Below, in pieces: positions 47,316 through 55,646 of a DNA stretch of 64,000 nt. The stretch is taken from NCBI GenBank assembly GCA_963826795.1, contig CAWGYT010000020.1, forward strand, positions 124,001 through 188,000. The letters run 5' to 3'. The position numbers and the translations under genes are program-made. The notes below the pieces were generated by a model. It saw nothing but the letters and a program-made list of their open reading frames with translations. It was not told the DNA's origin and ran no database searches. Positions within the stretch are counted from its first letter, which is position 1; each line of letters opens with the position of its first letter. The DNA comes from CAWGYT01 sp963826795. GTDB lineage: Bacteria; Planctomycetota; Planctomycetia; Pirellulales; Pirellulaceae.

Positions 47316-47756
47316 ATGTCTGATCGAGAACGTTGGATCGTTTATCCTTTGCTTTTTTTTTCGCTGGTGATGGGATTGCGGTTGACCTACGTCAATCCGT
47401 ACGAGTTCCGCTGCCGCACGATTGAGTGCCAGTCCCTGCAAGTCGAGGACAACCTCCAGGTGGGCCGAATCAACGGCAGTCGCAGCCTCGCAGATCCTCG
47501 AGTGGCTCGGGCGGGATACGCGATCGTGGTTCCTGCGGGCACAACGGGCCCGGCCCCCAGGCCGCCGCATCCGGGCGCGACGACGGGTGCGTCCAACGCC
47601 GATCCCGGGCCCGCCGCGACTCCGACGGCTGGCTCTCCAAAGGCTGGCTCTCCGGAACCGACGCCTCCGACGGAGAAGTCACGTCCTACCCCAGCATCGG
47701 ACGAGACGGAGCCGCCGCCCGCAGCAGCCGATTCACCTCCCACTGAGCCGACTTGA
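47316..47756 (+). CDS. Small single-pass membrane protein with Pro-rich tail
   Basis: 146 residues from ATG 47316 (MSDRERWIVYPLLFFSLVMG). One membrane segment at about 8-22, a conserved-looking block (LTYVNPYEFRCRTIECQSLQVEDNLQ is its region, two cysteines), then about 70 residues dominated by P, T, A and G. Its 3' end overlaps the opposite-strand gene by 71 bases. I do not recognise a named family. Confidence 0.65.
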   Translation: MSDRERWIVYPLLFFSLVMGLRLTYVNPYEFRCRTIECQSLQVEDNLQVGRINGSRSLADPRVARAGYAIVVPAGTTGPAPRPPHPGATTGASNADPGPAATPTAGSPKAGSPEPTPPTEKSRPTPASDETEPPPAAADSPPTEPT

Positions 47757-48957
47757 TGGCCGACTTGATGCGGACGAACGATTCGGACGTTTCCGCGGAA
47801 GCCTCGTCGCCCGCGTCCAGCGGCGGAATCGGATACTCGTAGTTGCGCGGACCGAACATGCGTTGGCGGTACAGGACGAGACCGTGCGCGGCATGGTACA
47901 GCGCCCCGCATTCGAGCGGCAACTGTTCGGTGCTGCGAAACAACTGACAAAGGTGCTGGACCGCGTAGGTGACCTGCGGATCTCGCAATTGCTCGTCACT
48001 CATGGCGACCGTCAGGAACTCGAGCAAATGGCCGGTCGTGCCGAGGACGATCGCCAGATCCGCTGACGAGCTGGGTCGGCGGAAATACAGCGCGGAAAAC
48101 GAGCCGTCGGGATTCTGGTATTCAAGCACGGTTCGAATCGCCTGCTGGACGGTCTGATTTGCCGCGGCCCAGACGCCGGTCAATTGGCCACCGGCCGCCA
48201 GGTGCCGATTCAATGCCGTCGCGACACCGATCAGCCGGTGCGTCCCTCCGCAAGCGCTTTCGTTTAGATCCTGTTCAATCTCGGCTTGCACCAGCCGTTC
48301 GATGCTCCATGTTTCCCCGTCGGACGCGATCCACGTGTGGGTGGTCGGATAGTATTTGGTGAGCCCGATCAGGGTCCAGCTCCACTCCCGCTCGGCGTTG
48401 TACGGCAAATCCCGACAAACCTGGTCAACAAGATCCTGCAAGCGAAAATCCTGCCCATTGACTCGCATCGTTTGATCGGCGGCGAGATTGGCTTGCGAGA
48501 GGATGGCAAGCCACTGGTCGGCGTGCCCCTGACCTTTTTTGGTGCCGGGTTCGACCAGAGCTCGCAGCCCACGCCGTCCGGTCGCGGCGTCCAGCACATC
48601 GCCCGGCTGAAATGTCCATCCCCGAATCTCACCGCCTTCCAGCGCGAATTCGAGCGTTGCACGAATCGGGCCGTTTTTCCCGACCTGTACGGGAAAAACC
48701 TGCGGATAGGCCAGCACTCCGTGTAAGATCTGCCAGGCGCCGTGATCCACGGTGTTCAAGAGGCGGCGGCGAAGCGTCGTGTCCAGGACCTCGTCGACTT
48801 CGGATTCAACGGCCGAAGCTGCCGGCAGGGTCGCGGCGGTCGGGACCTCCGGCGTCGGAGCGGCGGGAACGCAGCCCAGGGTCAAAAGACAAAAAATTCC
48901 GAGTCCTCGCCAAGCACGGCCGAGCGGTCGACGAATATTCAATAACGCGGTAAGCAT
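47686..48957 (-). CDS. Lipoprotein of unknown function (all-helical domain)
   Basis: 423 residues from ATG 48957. The signal ends CLLTLGCVPA (lipobox). The body is rich in helices and aromatic residues: NTVDHGAWQILHGVLAYP, WLAILSQANL, GLTKYYPTTHTWI, ESACGGTHRLIGVATALNRH, IRTVLEYQNPDGSFSALYF and GALYHAAHGLVLYR. The NPDGSFS pattern and repeated helices recall alpha/alpha-toroid proteins (squalene-cyclase or prenyltransferase fold), suggesting such a fold without established chemistry. Confidence 0.68.
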   Translation of the reverse strand: MLTALLNIRRPLGRAWRGLGIFCLLTLGCVPAAPTPEVPTAATLPAASAVESEVDEVLDTTLRRRLLNTVDHGAWQILHGVLAYPQVFPVQVGKNGPIRATLEFALEGGEIRGWTFQPGDVLDAATGRRGLRALVEPGTKKGQGHADQWLAILSQANLAADQTMRVNGQDFRLQDLVDQVCRDLPYNAEREWSWTLIGLTKYYPTTHTWIASDGETWSIERLVQAEIEQDLNESACGGTHRLIGVATALNRHLAAGGQLTGVWAAANQTVQQAIRTVLEYQNPDGSFSALYFRRPSSSADLAIVLGTTGHLLEFLTVAMSDEQLRDPQVTYAVQHLCQLFRSTEQLPLECGALYHAAHGLVLYRQRMFGPRNYEYPIPPLDAGDEASAETSESFVRIKSAIKSAQWEVNRLLRAAAPSRPMLG

Positions 48958-49271
48958 CGCGGCAAATTCCACGAACAGGTGGGCAGTCGCTCGGGGTCCG
49001 CCAAGTGCGTAAGCCGAGTAACAACTCGACTTGCCCCCGCGGGTTAAGTCTACAAGAATACCGTGTTGCCGGGCGCGCCGTCGATGTGGGGGCAGGTTGT
49101 TTTCGCGGGTCTCACGCCGACCCAGCGATCCTCGATGGGGCGAGCCGGAAGGGCTTCCAGAAGACTTGGGGCGCGACGCGTCCGTTGGAAGTCCCGCGGT
49201 CGCTTCACTCCATGACGTTCCCCTGCGGCAGTCCGCGGAGAACTTTCAATCGATAAAAAGGACAGTGAACG
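48958..49271. other. Intergenic region, nothing recognised
   Basis: About 310 bases between divergent genes; presumably contains both promoters. No repeat, hairpin or coding frame stands out. Confidence 0.35.
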
Positions 49272-49946
49272 ATGTTTTTCGATCCGCAATATTTCCTGAT
49301 TGTGGGGCCAGCGTTCTTGCTGGCGATGTGGGCGTCTTGGCGGGTCAAGTCAACGTTCGCGCAAGCAAACCAGATTCCGGCGAATCTGAGCGGCGCGGCG
49401 GCGGCGCGTCACATCCTCGATTCGGCTGGCCTCCAAGATGTGGACATCGAGCTGACACCGGGCGAGCTAAGCGATCACTATGACCCGCGCCACAATGTTC
49501 TGCGGCTGAGCCAGGCAGTCTATCAGGGTCGGACGCAGGCCGCCGTGGGCATCGCCGCCCACGAGGCAGGACACGCCATCCAAAAGGCACGGGGATATGC
49601 TCCACTGGTGATTCGCAACGCGGCCGTGCCGGTCGCCAGCTTTGGGAGCAATAGTTCCTTGCTGATGATCATTGGCGGCGCCATGTTCAGTTTTCAGCCG
49701 CTCATCATGCTGGGACTGCTGCTGTTCGGCGCCGTGGTCTTCTTCCAACTGGTGAATCTCCCGGTCGAGTTTGACGCCAGCGCACGGGCGAAGCACCAGC
49801 TGATCGAGCTGGGAATCGTGCCCCAGGAACAAATGCAGTACGTTAATCGCGTTCTGAACGCGGCGGCAATGACCTACGTGGCTGCAACACTGCAGGCCGT
49901 CTTGACGCTGCTGTATCTGGTCATGCGATTCGGCGACCGCGATTAG
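49272..49946 (+). CDS. Membrane zinc metalloprotease, YugP type
   Basis: 224 residues. HEAGH at 97-101 is the zinc-binding HExxH. Other landmarks: N-terminal membrane helix with YFLIVGPAFLLAMWASW, SDHYDPRHNVLRLSQAVY, two helices about 120-165, and the closing VEFDASARAKHQLIELG with the likely third ligand region. Length and order match the YugP neutral zinc metallopeptidase family, membrane-bound and of unknown substrate. Confidence 0.9.
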   Translation: MFFDPQYFLIVGPAFLLAMWASWRVKSTFAQANQIPANLSGAAAARHILDSAGLQDVDIELTPGELSDHYDPRHNVLRLSQAVYQGRTQAAVGIAAHEAGHAIQKARGYAPLVIRNAAVPVASFGSNSSLLMIIGGAMFSFQPLIMLGLLLFGAVVFFQLVNLPVEFDASARAKHQLIELGIVPQEQMQYVNRVLNAAAMTYVAATLQAVLTLLYLVMRFGDRD

Positions 49947-50005
49947 GCGAAACGGAGGCAACGGTCTCGAGCCGATGGCGGATGAACTGGCGAGCCGGCT
50001 GCCGA

Positions 50006-50190
50006 CATGCGTCGCCCCCTCATCCGGCCTTCGGCCACCTTCTCCCGCGCCGGGGAGAAGGGACATCCGCCCGCGCCAGGCAGGAGAAGGGACATGATTA
50101 GGTCACCTCTCCCGTGCCCGGGAGAGGTCGCTCGGGTTCCGCTTGCGGGACCTGAGCGGGTGAGGGTCGAGCCTTTCCCGGCCCACGGAT
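50006..50190. repeat. Single diverged copy of the 146-bp array repeat
   Basis: Begins cgccccctcatccggcc, then the ggggagaagggacat block, a duplicated fragment (cgcccgcgccaggcaggaga), the cacctctcccgtgcccggga block and gtgagggtcgagcctttccc, as in 31041-32008. It is 63 bases after the protease stop. Confidence 0.88.
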
Positions 50191-50322
50191 CGCCGACGCG
50201 AACCGCGGCGGGATGCTGACGTTTCGTGGCGAAATCGGCGTAGACACCATTCAACGACCCGATTATCCTCGGACCCCAACCTGGATGCTTCGGTTGACCT
50301 TCCTCACGTGAAAGGATTCGCG

Positions 50323-50745
50323 ATGAACCAAACCCCCGCCGCCATTCTTGTGCTCGCGGCCGCGGTCATGAGCTACGGCGCGCACGCCGCCTCCGTAACC
50401 TCACACAATCAGGCGTCGGTGATCATGACCCTGTGCGGGCTCGCCACCGGGTTGTGGGGAGCGATTTCGCTGATCGCGGCGTCGATTCGCGAGCGCGAAC
50501 TGCTGATCGACGGACATGCCCGACTCGACATGCTGGACCGCGTGATGGTTCGCGAACCGCTGCGAGCGCTCAAGGAAGCAACGCGGCCAAAGCCTGTGGA
50601 ATCTCGGCGCCCGCTGCACATTTCAAGCGATATCCAGTCCCGACTCAACGCGCTCGCTCGGCTGGAAGGCCGCGACCGTTCCGAGATCCTGGACGAAATG
50701 CTGCGGCAGCACCTGCCCGAATTCGAAAAGACACGCGCGGCGTAA
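50323..50745 (+). CDS. Membrane protein with C-terminal ribbon-helix-helix domain
   Basis: 140 residues from ATG 50323 (AAAGGA nearby; a GTG at 50308 is in frame). Two hydrophobic segments at about 6-21 and 32-53. Residues about 96-135 (HISSDIQSRLNALARLEGRDRSEILDEMLRQ region) read as a short strand plus two helices, the CopG/Arc-type ribbon-helix-helix pattern. An RHH DNA-binding fold tied to the membrane is unusual; it could instead be a dimerisation domain. Confidence 0.65.
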   Translation: MNQTPAAILVLAAAVMSYGAHAASVTSHNQASVIMTLCGLATGLWGAISLIAASIRERELLIDGHARLDMLDRVMVREPLRALKEATRPKPVESRRPLHISSDIQSRLNALARLEGRDRSEILDEMLRQHLPEFEKTRAA

Positions 50746-50794
50746 CGGCGGGAACTCGAGATAGGAAAAATGGACTTGCGGGAGCGTGTAAAGC

Positions 50795-51025
50795 ATGGAT
50801 GCCAATCGAATGAAGCTGGCCGTCTTCGTCGCCATCGCCATGGCGACAGTGTTCGCGTTTCTGTTTCTACGGCGCTTCTTGGGACTGCTGCAGCTTTCGG
50901 CACGCGTCATCGTCGGTTTGGCGATAATTACCGCGATCCTGATCGCCTTTTGGTCAGCACGTCAACCCCCGACGACGCCCACGCCGGCCTATCAGTCGCA
51001 AGTCGAAACCGGCCTTCGCCGCTGA
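50795..51025 (+). CDS. Small two-helix membrane protein
   Basis: 76 residues. MDANRMKLAVFVAIAM begins the first helix (about 6-25); the second is ARVIVGLAIITAILIAFW (about 36-53). The tail is Pro/Thr-rich. The start has GGGAGCG upstream. It follows the RHH membrane protein by 49 bases and may be co-transcribed. Function unknown. Confidence 0.55.
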   Translation: MDANRMKLAVFVAIAMATVFAFLFLRRFLGLLQLSARVIVGLAIITAILIAFWSARQPPTTPTPAYQSQVETGLRR

Positions 51026-51078
51026 CCTGACCACGTTTGGCGGGACGGGCAGGCACGCGACCCCAGGTCGAACGGCGG

Positions 51079-52005
51079 TCACGGGCGTTCGGCGGACTGA
51101 ATTCGGTCAGCGATCCACTCGGGCGAGACGAATCGCCGCAGGAGCATGCGGACCGTCGTTTCCAGCGGATCCCGCTCGCCAGCCGTCTCGCCTGGACGGA
51201 GGGGAGGCCCGACGAATCCTTGCCAATGTAAGACCTCTCCGCGCCCCGCCTGACGCGCGGCATGATTGATCCGCTCCATCACACGCAGCGCCCAAACCGC
51301 GCCAAACTGATCTCGAAAATCTAACCAGACGCGATTCCAGCCACCCGCGGTAGGGCGGGTCGAGCGGTTTTGGTAAGCGACCCAGCCGATCGCCAGGAAG
51401 AAAAGAACCAGGGCAAGCGTCGGATTGACGGCGGCCGCCACCGGGGAAGCCGAGCGCGACAGGCCGGACATCGAGTCGCGAAACAGCAGCAGTTGGGCGA
51501 CGCCGGCCAAAACGGCCCCCAGCGCGTAACGCGTCGGCAAATAGTTCGTCACACTCACCCCGATCAACAGCAATAGAAACCAACACCAGGCCGGATGCAG
51601 CTCGAAGCCGCTGCGCGGTGAAAACGCCCAGCGTTGTGCCGCGGGGATCGCCAAAACGATCCACAGGGTTGCGACCACGAACTGCCAACCTTGATCTTGC
51701 GGCCGCTTCGCTCCGAACAGCGCCATCGCCGGGCAAAGTGACGTGCAGGCGGCCAGGTAGCGCAGCGTCTGCTTTCCCGAGCTGGGCGTTCCCCACAGCG
51801 TCATCCAGGCGGTGAGCAGAATCGCGGCCCAGGCAATCACGGCCCAGACCAGCGGCGCGCGAAGCGTCGTGCCACGCGTCTTGGGGTAGTGAACCAACAG
51901 CCAGAGTGCGGTGACCGCCGTGGTTCCGCCGAGGCCAGCCGCGAGAGTCGCGATCCAGTGCGGACTTTCCGCTGCGGGCCGGCCGAGAAGCAGTCCAAGT
52001 TGCAT
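51079..52005 (-). CDS. Multi-pass membrane protein of unknown function
   Basis: 308 residues from ATG 52005 (MQLGLLLGRPAAESPHWI). About seven hydrophobic helices, including LVWAVIAWAAILLTAWMTLW, LHPAWCWFLLLLIGVSV and PTLALVLFFLAIGWVAY. The cytosolic C-terminus (about 215-308) has GGWNRVWLDFRDQFGAVWAL and RPGETAGERDPLETTVRMLL. No characterised family recognised. Confidence 0.68.
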   Translation of the reverse strand: MQLGLLLGRPAAESPHWIATLAAGLGGTTAVTALWLLVHYPKTRGTTLRAPLVWAVIAWAAILLTAWMTLWGTPSSGKQTLRYLAACTSLCPAMALFGAKRPQDQGWQFVVATLWIVLAIPAAQRWAFSPRSGFELHPAWCWFLLLLIGVSVTNYLPTRYALGAVLAGVAQLLLFRDSMSGLSRSASPVAAAVNPTLALVLFFLAIGWVAYQNRSTRPTAGGWNRVWLDFRDQFGAVWALRVMERINHAARQAGRGEVLHWQGFVGPPLRPGETAGERDPLETTVRMLLRRFVSPEWIADRIQSAERP

Positions 52006-52450
52006 CGAAAACTCCGTCCGGTTTGGGGATCGGCGTCGGCTTGCAGCCAATCGTCACGGTCCCGCCCGTGACTTCGCGCGATCGACGTCGCGACCTGGCG
52101 GCGGCGAAACGACCGACGCCAACGGTGTGCGCGATAACGCGGCCCGCAGACTTGACGTGGTTTCGCGCGTCTACGGGATGATAGCAATCCCGTTTGTGAA
52201 CTCAACCAGCGAATCAGGCGCACGCGAAACTTCACCGGCGAAAGTTTCTGTGATTCCTGGTCCTTTGGAGTTGCCCCGGGCTTGACAGCGCGCATGCTTG
52301 CTTAGTGCAAGTCGCCGATTCCCTCCGCACCGAATTCCCTCCCTCGCATCCACACCCACCCAACGCGACACGGACTGCGAGCTTGCATCCATCTTCCCGA
52401 AATAGTTGCCTGCCCGTTTGACGGAATCTTCCCGTTGAAAGGAGTCCCGT
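52006..52450. other. Intergenic region between divergent genes
   Basis: About 445 bases with no credible gene. It should contain the promoters of both flanking genes. GAAAGGAG at 52437-52444 is the ribosome site for the cysteine-rich protein. Confidence 0.35.
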
Positions 52451-53194
52451 ATGAGAACCCTTGGTTTGTTCGCCCTGGCGGTGATTTTCGCCCCCGGCGT
52501 TTCCCGCGCAGAATCCCTAATCGTACATCAAGTCACCGGACCCGTCCCTGATGCCAGTATGACCGAAGGAAGAATAACGGCCGGGACCGGAGCTTGCACG
52601 ACCTGCCAATCCGGCTCGCTGGACCAGTATCCCGGTAGCTGTTGTCCCAATGGCAACGCGGCCTGTTGCGCGGCCTTGTGGAGTAATTATTGTCGCGACA
52701 AACATCCCTGTTGGACACCGGGCATGTCGCGTCACCATGGGACATTGGGCTGCGGTATCAGTGGCTGCGGTATCAGTGGCTGCGGTATCAGTGGCTGCGG
52801 CTGCGGTGGCTGCGACTTTCTGAAACATCCTTGTTTGATTGGCACCTGCGGAGCGTGCCGGAAGTCGGCGGTGCAATGTGTATCCGCCCCGGCCTCGAAG
52901 AACTGCGAGAGCTGTACGGCGCCCGGCTGCGACCAAGCAGCCTCGGCTGAAGCGGGATCGAGCAACGGCAAGGGGCCGGAGCCGCCGGAGCCGCCGGAGC
53001 CGACCGTTGAGCCCGGCACGGCCATTCAGCCGCCGGTCGTGGGACCCGAGGCAACGCCCGCCGACGACGTGCCACCGGCCCCGTCGGCCAAACGCTGGAG
53101 TTTCCCCTTCGGTCGCAAGAGCTCGCCCTCCAGCGACGGTGTCCGCGTCCGCACGCTGCCCACCGCCAAACGCCGATTTCCCACGTCCCGCTGA
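52451..53194 (+). CDS. Secreted cysteine-rich protein with GCGIS repeats
   Basis: 247 residues. Signal peptide (LGLFALAVIFAPGVSRAE). Residues about 48-160 hold about 23 cysteines, including CTTC, PGSCCPNGNAACCAALW and three tandem GCGIS repeats (about 100-114) ending GCGCGGC. The rest is Pro/Glu-rich, then a basic tail. The density suggests disulfide-stabilised or metal-binding structure outside the cytoplasm. A strong terminator follows 46 bases after the stop. No named family. Confidence 0.75.
   Translation: MRTLGLFALAVIFAPGVSRAESLIVHQVTGPVPDASMTEGRITAGTGACTTCQSGSLDQYPGSCCPNGNAACCAALWSNYCRDKHPCWTPGMSRHHGTLGCGISGCGISGCGISGCGCGGCDFLKHPCLIGTCGACRKSAVQCVSAPASKNCESCTAPGCDQAASAEAGSSNGKGPEPPEPPEPTVEPGTAIQPPVVGPEATPADDVPPAPSAKRWSFPFGRKSSPSSDGVRVRTLPTAKRRFPTSR
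52748..52792 (+). repeat. 15-bp tandem repeat coding GCGIS x3
   Basis: The unit ggctgcggtatcagt is repeated exactly at 52748, 52763 and 52778, in frame with the cysteine-rich gene. Confidence 0.92.
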
Positions 53195-53239
53195 TCCCGC
53201 GGGCCATTCACCGTTCAACTGACGCTACTCAGTTCGCTG

Positions 53240-53279
53240 GGCCGAGTCTCCGAGGAAGGGAGGCTCGGCCTTTTTTTTT
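53240..53279 (+). terminator. Strong intrinsic terminator of the cysteine-rich gene
   Basis: 12-bp stem ggccgagtctcc/ggaggctcggcc (one G-T wobble) with a 7-base loop, followed by nine T. Confidence 0.9.
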
Positions 53280-53467
53280 GCCTAACCGCTCAACTCGTCG
53301 AAGAAGCTGGCGATAAGGTTCGGGCAGCGGACAATCGTTGCCGTCAGAGCGCACGGACAAATCGGCTTCAGTAGACCGAATGACCGTGCCGATACACCCA
53401 ATGCAGACAGATCACCGGGAGGGCGAGACATGCTCGGCGTCAGTCGTGTGTCTCGTTTCAGGATGGA
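53280..53467 (+). ncRNA. Possible small RNA upstream of an orphan terminator
   Basis: No supported gene lies between the terminator at 53240-53279 and a second plus-strand terminator at 53468-53511. A terminator normally ends a transcript, so a short RNA starting in this gap is suggested. No conserved RNA family was recognised and no promoter is clear. Confidence 0.3.
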
Positions 53468-53511
53468 GGTCGTGATACGACGACGGATCGTCGTGTCACG
53501 ACCTTTTTTTT
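53468..53511 (+). terminator. Very strong orphan intrinsic terminator
   Basis: 16-bp stem ggtcgtgatacgacga/tcgtcgtgtcacgacc (one wobble) with CGGA loop, then eight T on the plus strand only. No plus-strand gene ends just before it. Confidence 0.85.
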
Positions 53512-53565
53512 GCGCTGCGTACATCCCCGAGAAGTCGACGACGGGGGGGCGTGTGGGCGATGGGA

Positions 53566-54981
53566 TTACCGATTGCGGATCTTCGAGAGCAACTGTTCGG
53601 CCGCCGCCTTGTTGGGAAAAACCGATTCGGTTTGCAGCGTCTGATCGAGGAGCTTCTGCGCGGCCTCCGTCATGCCGCTGTCGTAAAGGATCTGGGCGGC
53701 ATGGTACGCACTGTCGGCGCTGACGCGACCATTGCCGGCGCTGAGCGCCTGTTGGATCGCCCGGCCGGCCGCCGCGTTTTGGCCGAGACGCGAGAGAACC
53801 CAGCCCAGCGTGACGGCGGCTTCCCGACCCGAGGCTTCGTTCAGGTCGGAATAAAGCTGCGTATTGAGTCGAGCGTAGTTGAGAGCCTGGGCGCGCTTCT
53901 TTTCGTCCGACTGCTCAACCAGAACCAGGGCCAGCTGCGTGATCGCCCCCAAGTGGGTCGGTGACTGCAAGTGGGCCTCCTTGAACAGCTCTTCGGCCTG
54001 AGGCAGCTCACTCCGAAAGCGGGCGACGAGTCCTAGATAGAGCTTGGCATCCAGCGAGTCCGGATCGAGCGTCAGCGCCGCTTCGGCGTTCGACTTCGCC
54101 ATGTCGAGGTTGCCCGTATCGAGCGCCCATTTGGCCACCGCCAAGCGAGTTCGAATGTTATTGCCATCGCTTTGCGCAGCCCGCTCCATCATGACTTTGG
54201 CGTTGTTGGATTTGCCGGCTTGTTCGTAGAGCAGCCCCATGTTGACGTCGGGATGGGCCGTATTCTCATCGCTCGCGTGCAACTCCTTGAAGATCGTATA
54301 GACCGCCTTTTCATCGTCCCGATTGGACGACAATTTGAACATCACGCGACCCAGACGCGTCCGCGCCAGCGAATTGTCGGGATCCGAGCTCAGCAAACTC
54401 TCCAAGATCGTCTTCGCGCCGGACCAGTCTTCCTGCAATTCGGCCAGCGACGCGAGGCCGCTAAAGGCGCTGACGATTAAACGTTTCTTTCGTTTCGGAT
54501 TCGCGCTGTAGCTGTTGGCCAGGTCGAGGCCTTTTTCGTACAGCATCCGTGCTTCGGTCCAGCGGCGGCTCTGCAAGGCGACTTCGCCGAGATAAATGTA
54601 CGGTCCCGGATCGTTCGCATCCTCCCGGACGGCTTCTTCGAGCGCCGCCTGAGCGGGTGCGACTTGCTTGAGTCGAAAAAGAATTTGAGCCAACATCAGA
54701 TTGGACGGCGGCAACTGCGGGTTTTTTTGTCGAGCGGCTGCCAACGAGATGCGCGCCTCGGCGATCTTTCCCGTCCGCAATTGCTCAATGGCCGTGTCGA
54801 CGTCCTGGTACTTCGTGCCGTAGTCGTCGACCACGTCTTCCAGGATGATTTCCCCAGAGAGCTGCCCCGGTGCCTGGGCGAAGGTGGGCGCGACGCGGAT
54901 CGCGCAACTGCTCGCCGCCGCGATACAGAAGCAGCGGAGGAGAAGGCGGTGAAGCGGCAATGTCGGACGCGAGCAAACCAT
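53566..54981 (-). CDS. Exported tetratricopeptide repeat protein
   Basis: 471 residues from ATG 54981. Signal peptide (LLLRCFCIAAASSCAIRVAPTFAQ). TPR motifs run through the protein, for example NPQLPPSNLMLAQILFRLKQ, NDPGPYIYLGEVALQSRRW, PDNSLARTRLGRVMFKL, HPDVNMGLLYEQAGKSNNA, DPDSLDAKLYLGLVARFRS and SADSAYHAAQILYDSGMTEAA. A periplasmic scaffold; partners unknown. Confidence 0.83.
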   Translation of the reverse strand: MVCSRPTLPLHRLLLRCFCIAAASSCAIRVAPTFAQAPGQLSGEIILEDVVDDYGTKYQDVDTAIEQLRTGKIAEARISLAAARQKNPQLPPSNLMLAQILFRLKQVAPAQAALEEAVREDANDPGPYIYLGEVALQSRRWTEARMLYEKGLDLANSYSANPKRKKRLIVSAFSGLASLAELQEDWSGAKTILESLLSSDPDNSLARTRLGRVMFKLSSNRDDEKAVYTIFKELHASDENTAHPDVNMGLLYEQAGKSNNAKVMMERAAQSDGNNIRTRLAVAKWALDTGNLDMAKSNAEAALTLDPDSLDAKLYLGLVARFRSELPQAEELFKEAHLQSPTHLGAITQLALVLVEQSDEKKRAQALNYARLNTQLYSDLNEASGREAAVTLGWVLSRLGQNAAAGRAIQQALSAGNGRVSADSAYHAAQILYDSGMTEAAQKLLDQTLQTESVFPNKAAAEQLLSKIRNR

Positions 54982-55126
54982 CGGGATACCTAAATCTGTT
55001 GAGGAACGTGAGGAAGGGCCAGATCGGAAACGAAACAACAGGGATGCAACCTGTCGAGGCGTGCGGCGAATGCCGCGTCGCCAGACCAGGAGAGCTGTGG
55101 AGGACGAGCGTCGAGCTCTGCGTGGC

Positions 55127-55552
55127 CTAACTCTGAATATAATTCTTAAGGTAGTGATTTTCTATGCTCAGTTGGTGATGTTGAGCTTTTACGATATCGC
55201 CGATCGAGACAATACCTACCAGTCGCTCGTCCGACACGACCGGCAAATGTCGCACTCGATTCTCGGTCATCATCCCCATCACCTTACCGATGGGATCTTC
55301 CGGCGTTCCGATCAGCAAGTCAACGGTCATGTGGTCGTTCACGACACAGTCCCGCAGGTGTCTTCCCTCCTGCGCCGCAGCCCGTAAGATATCCCGTTCG
55401 GTGATGATCCCCGCAATCCGATCGCCCTCCATCACCAGCGCCGATCCACAGTTGTGCTGGACCAACAAATCAACCACGTCCTGAAGTGTCGCCGCCGGTC
55501 CGATCGTGAAGACTTCTTGACCTTTGTCTCGCAGGATATCTTTCAAATTCAT
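55127..55552 (-). CDS. Stand-alone CBS-pair protein
   Basis: 141 residues from ATG 55552 (GGGGAG upstream). Two CBS motifs: CGSALVMEGDRIAGIITERDILR (first) and VRHLPVVSDERLVGIVSIGDIVK (second), each with the typical GI..E/SIGD ending. Such pairs bind adenosyl ligands (AMP, ATP, SAM) and regulate partner proteins; the partner is unknown. Confidence 0.92.
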   Translation of the reverse strand: MNLKDILRDKGQEVFTIGPAATLQDVVDLLVQHNCGSALVMEGDRIAGIITERDILRAAAQEGRHLRDCVVNDHMTVDLLIGTPEDPIGKVMGMMTENRVRHLPVVSDERLVGIVSIGDIVKAQHHQLSIENHYLKNYIQS

Positions 55553-55646
55553 GCTCGTTACTCCCCGAAGAAAACGTCTCCGTTTCAGCTATCACACATC
55601 ACTAGGATAATCGCTCGAGGATTGCGCGGTCAAATTTTTGTGACGC

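Noticed and set aside
53282..53524. 80-residue minus-strand frame
   Set aside because: Crosses the orphan terminator hairpin, no ribosome site, no family signal.
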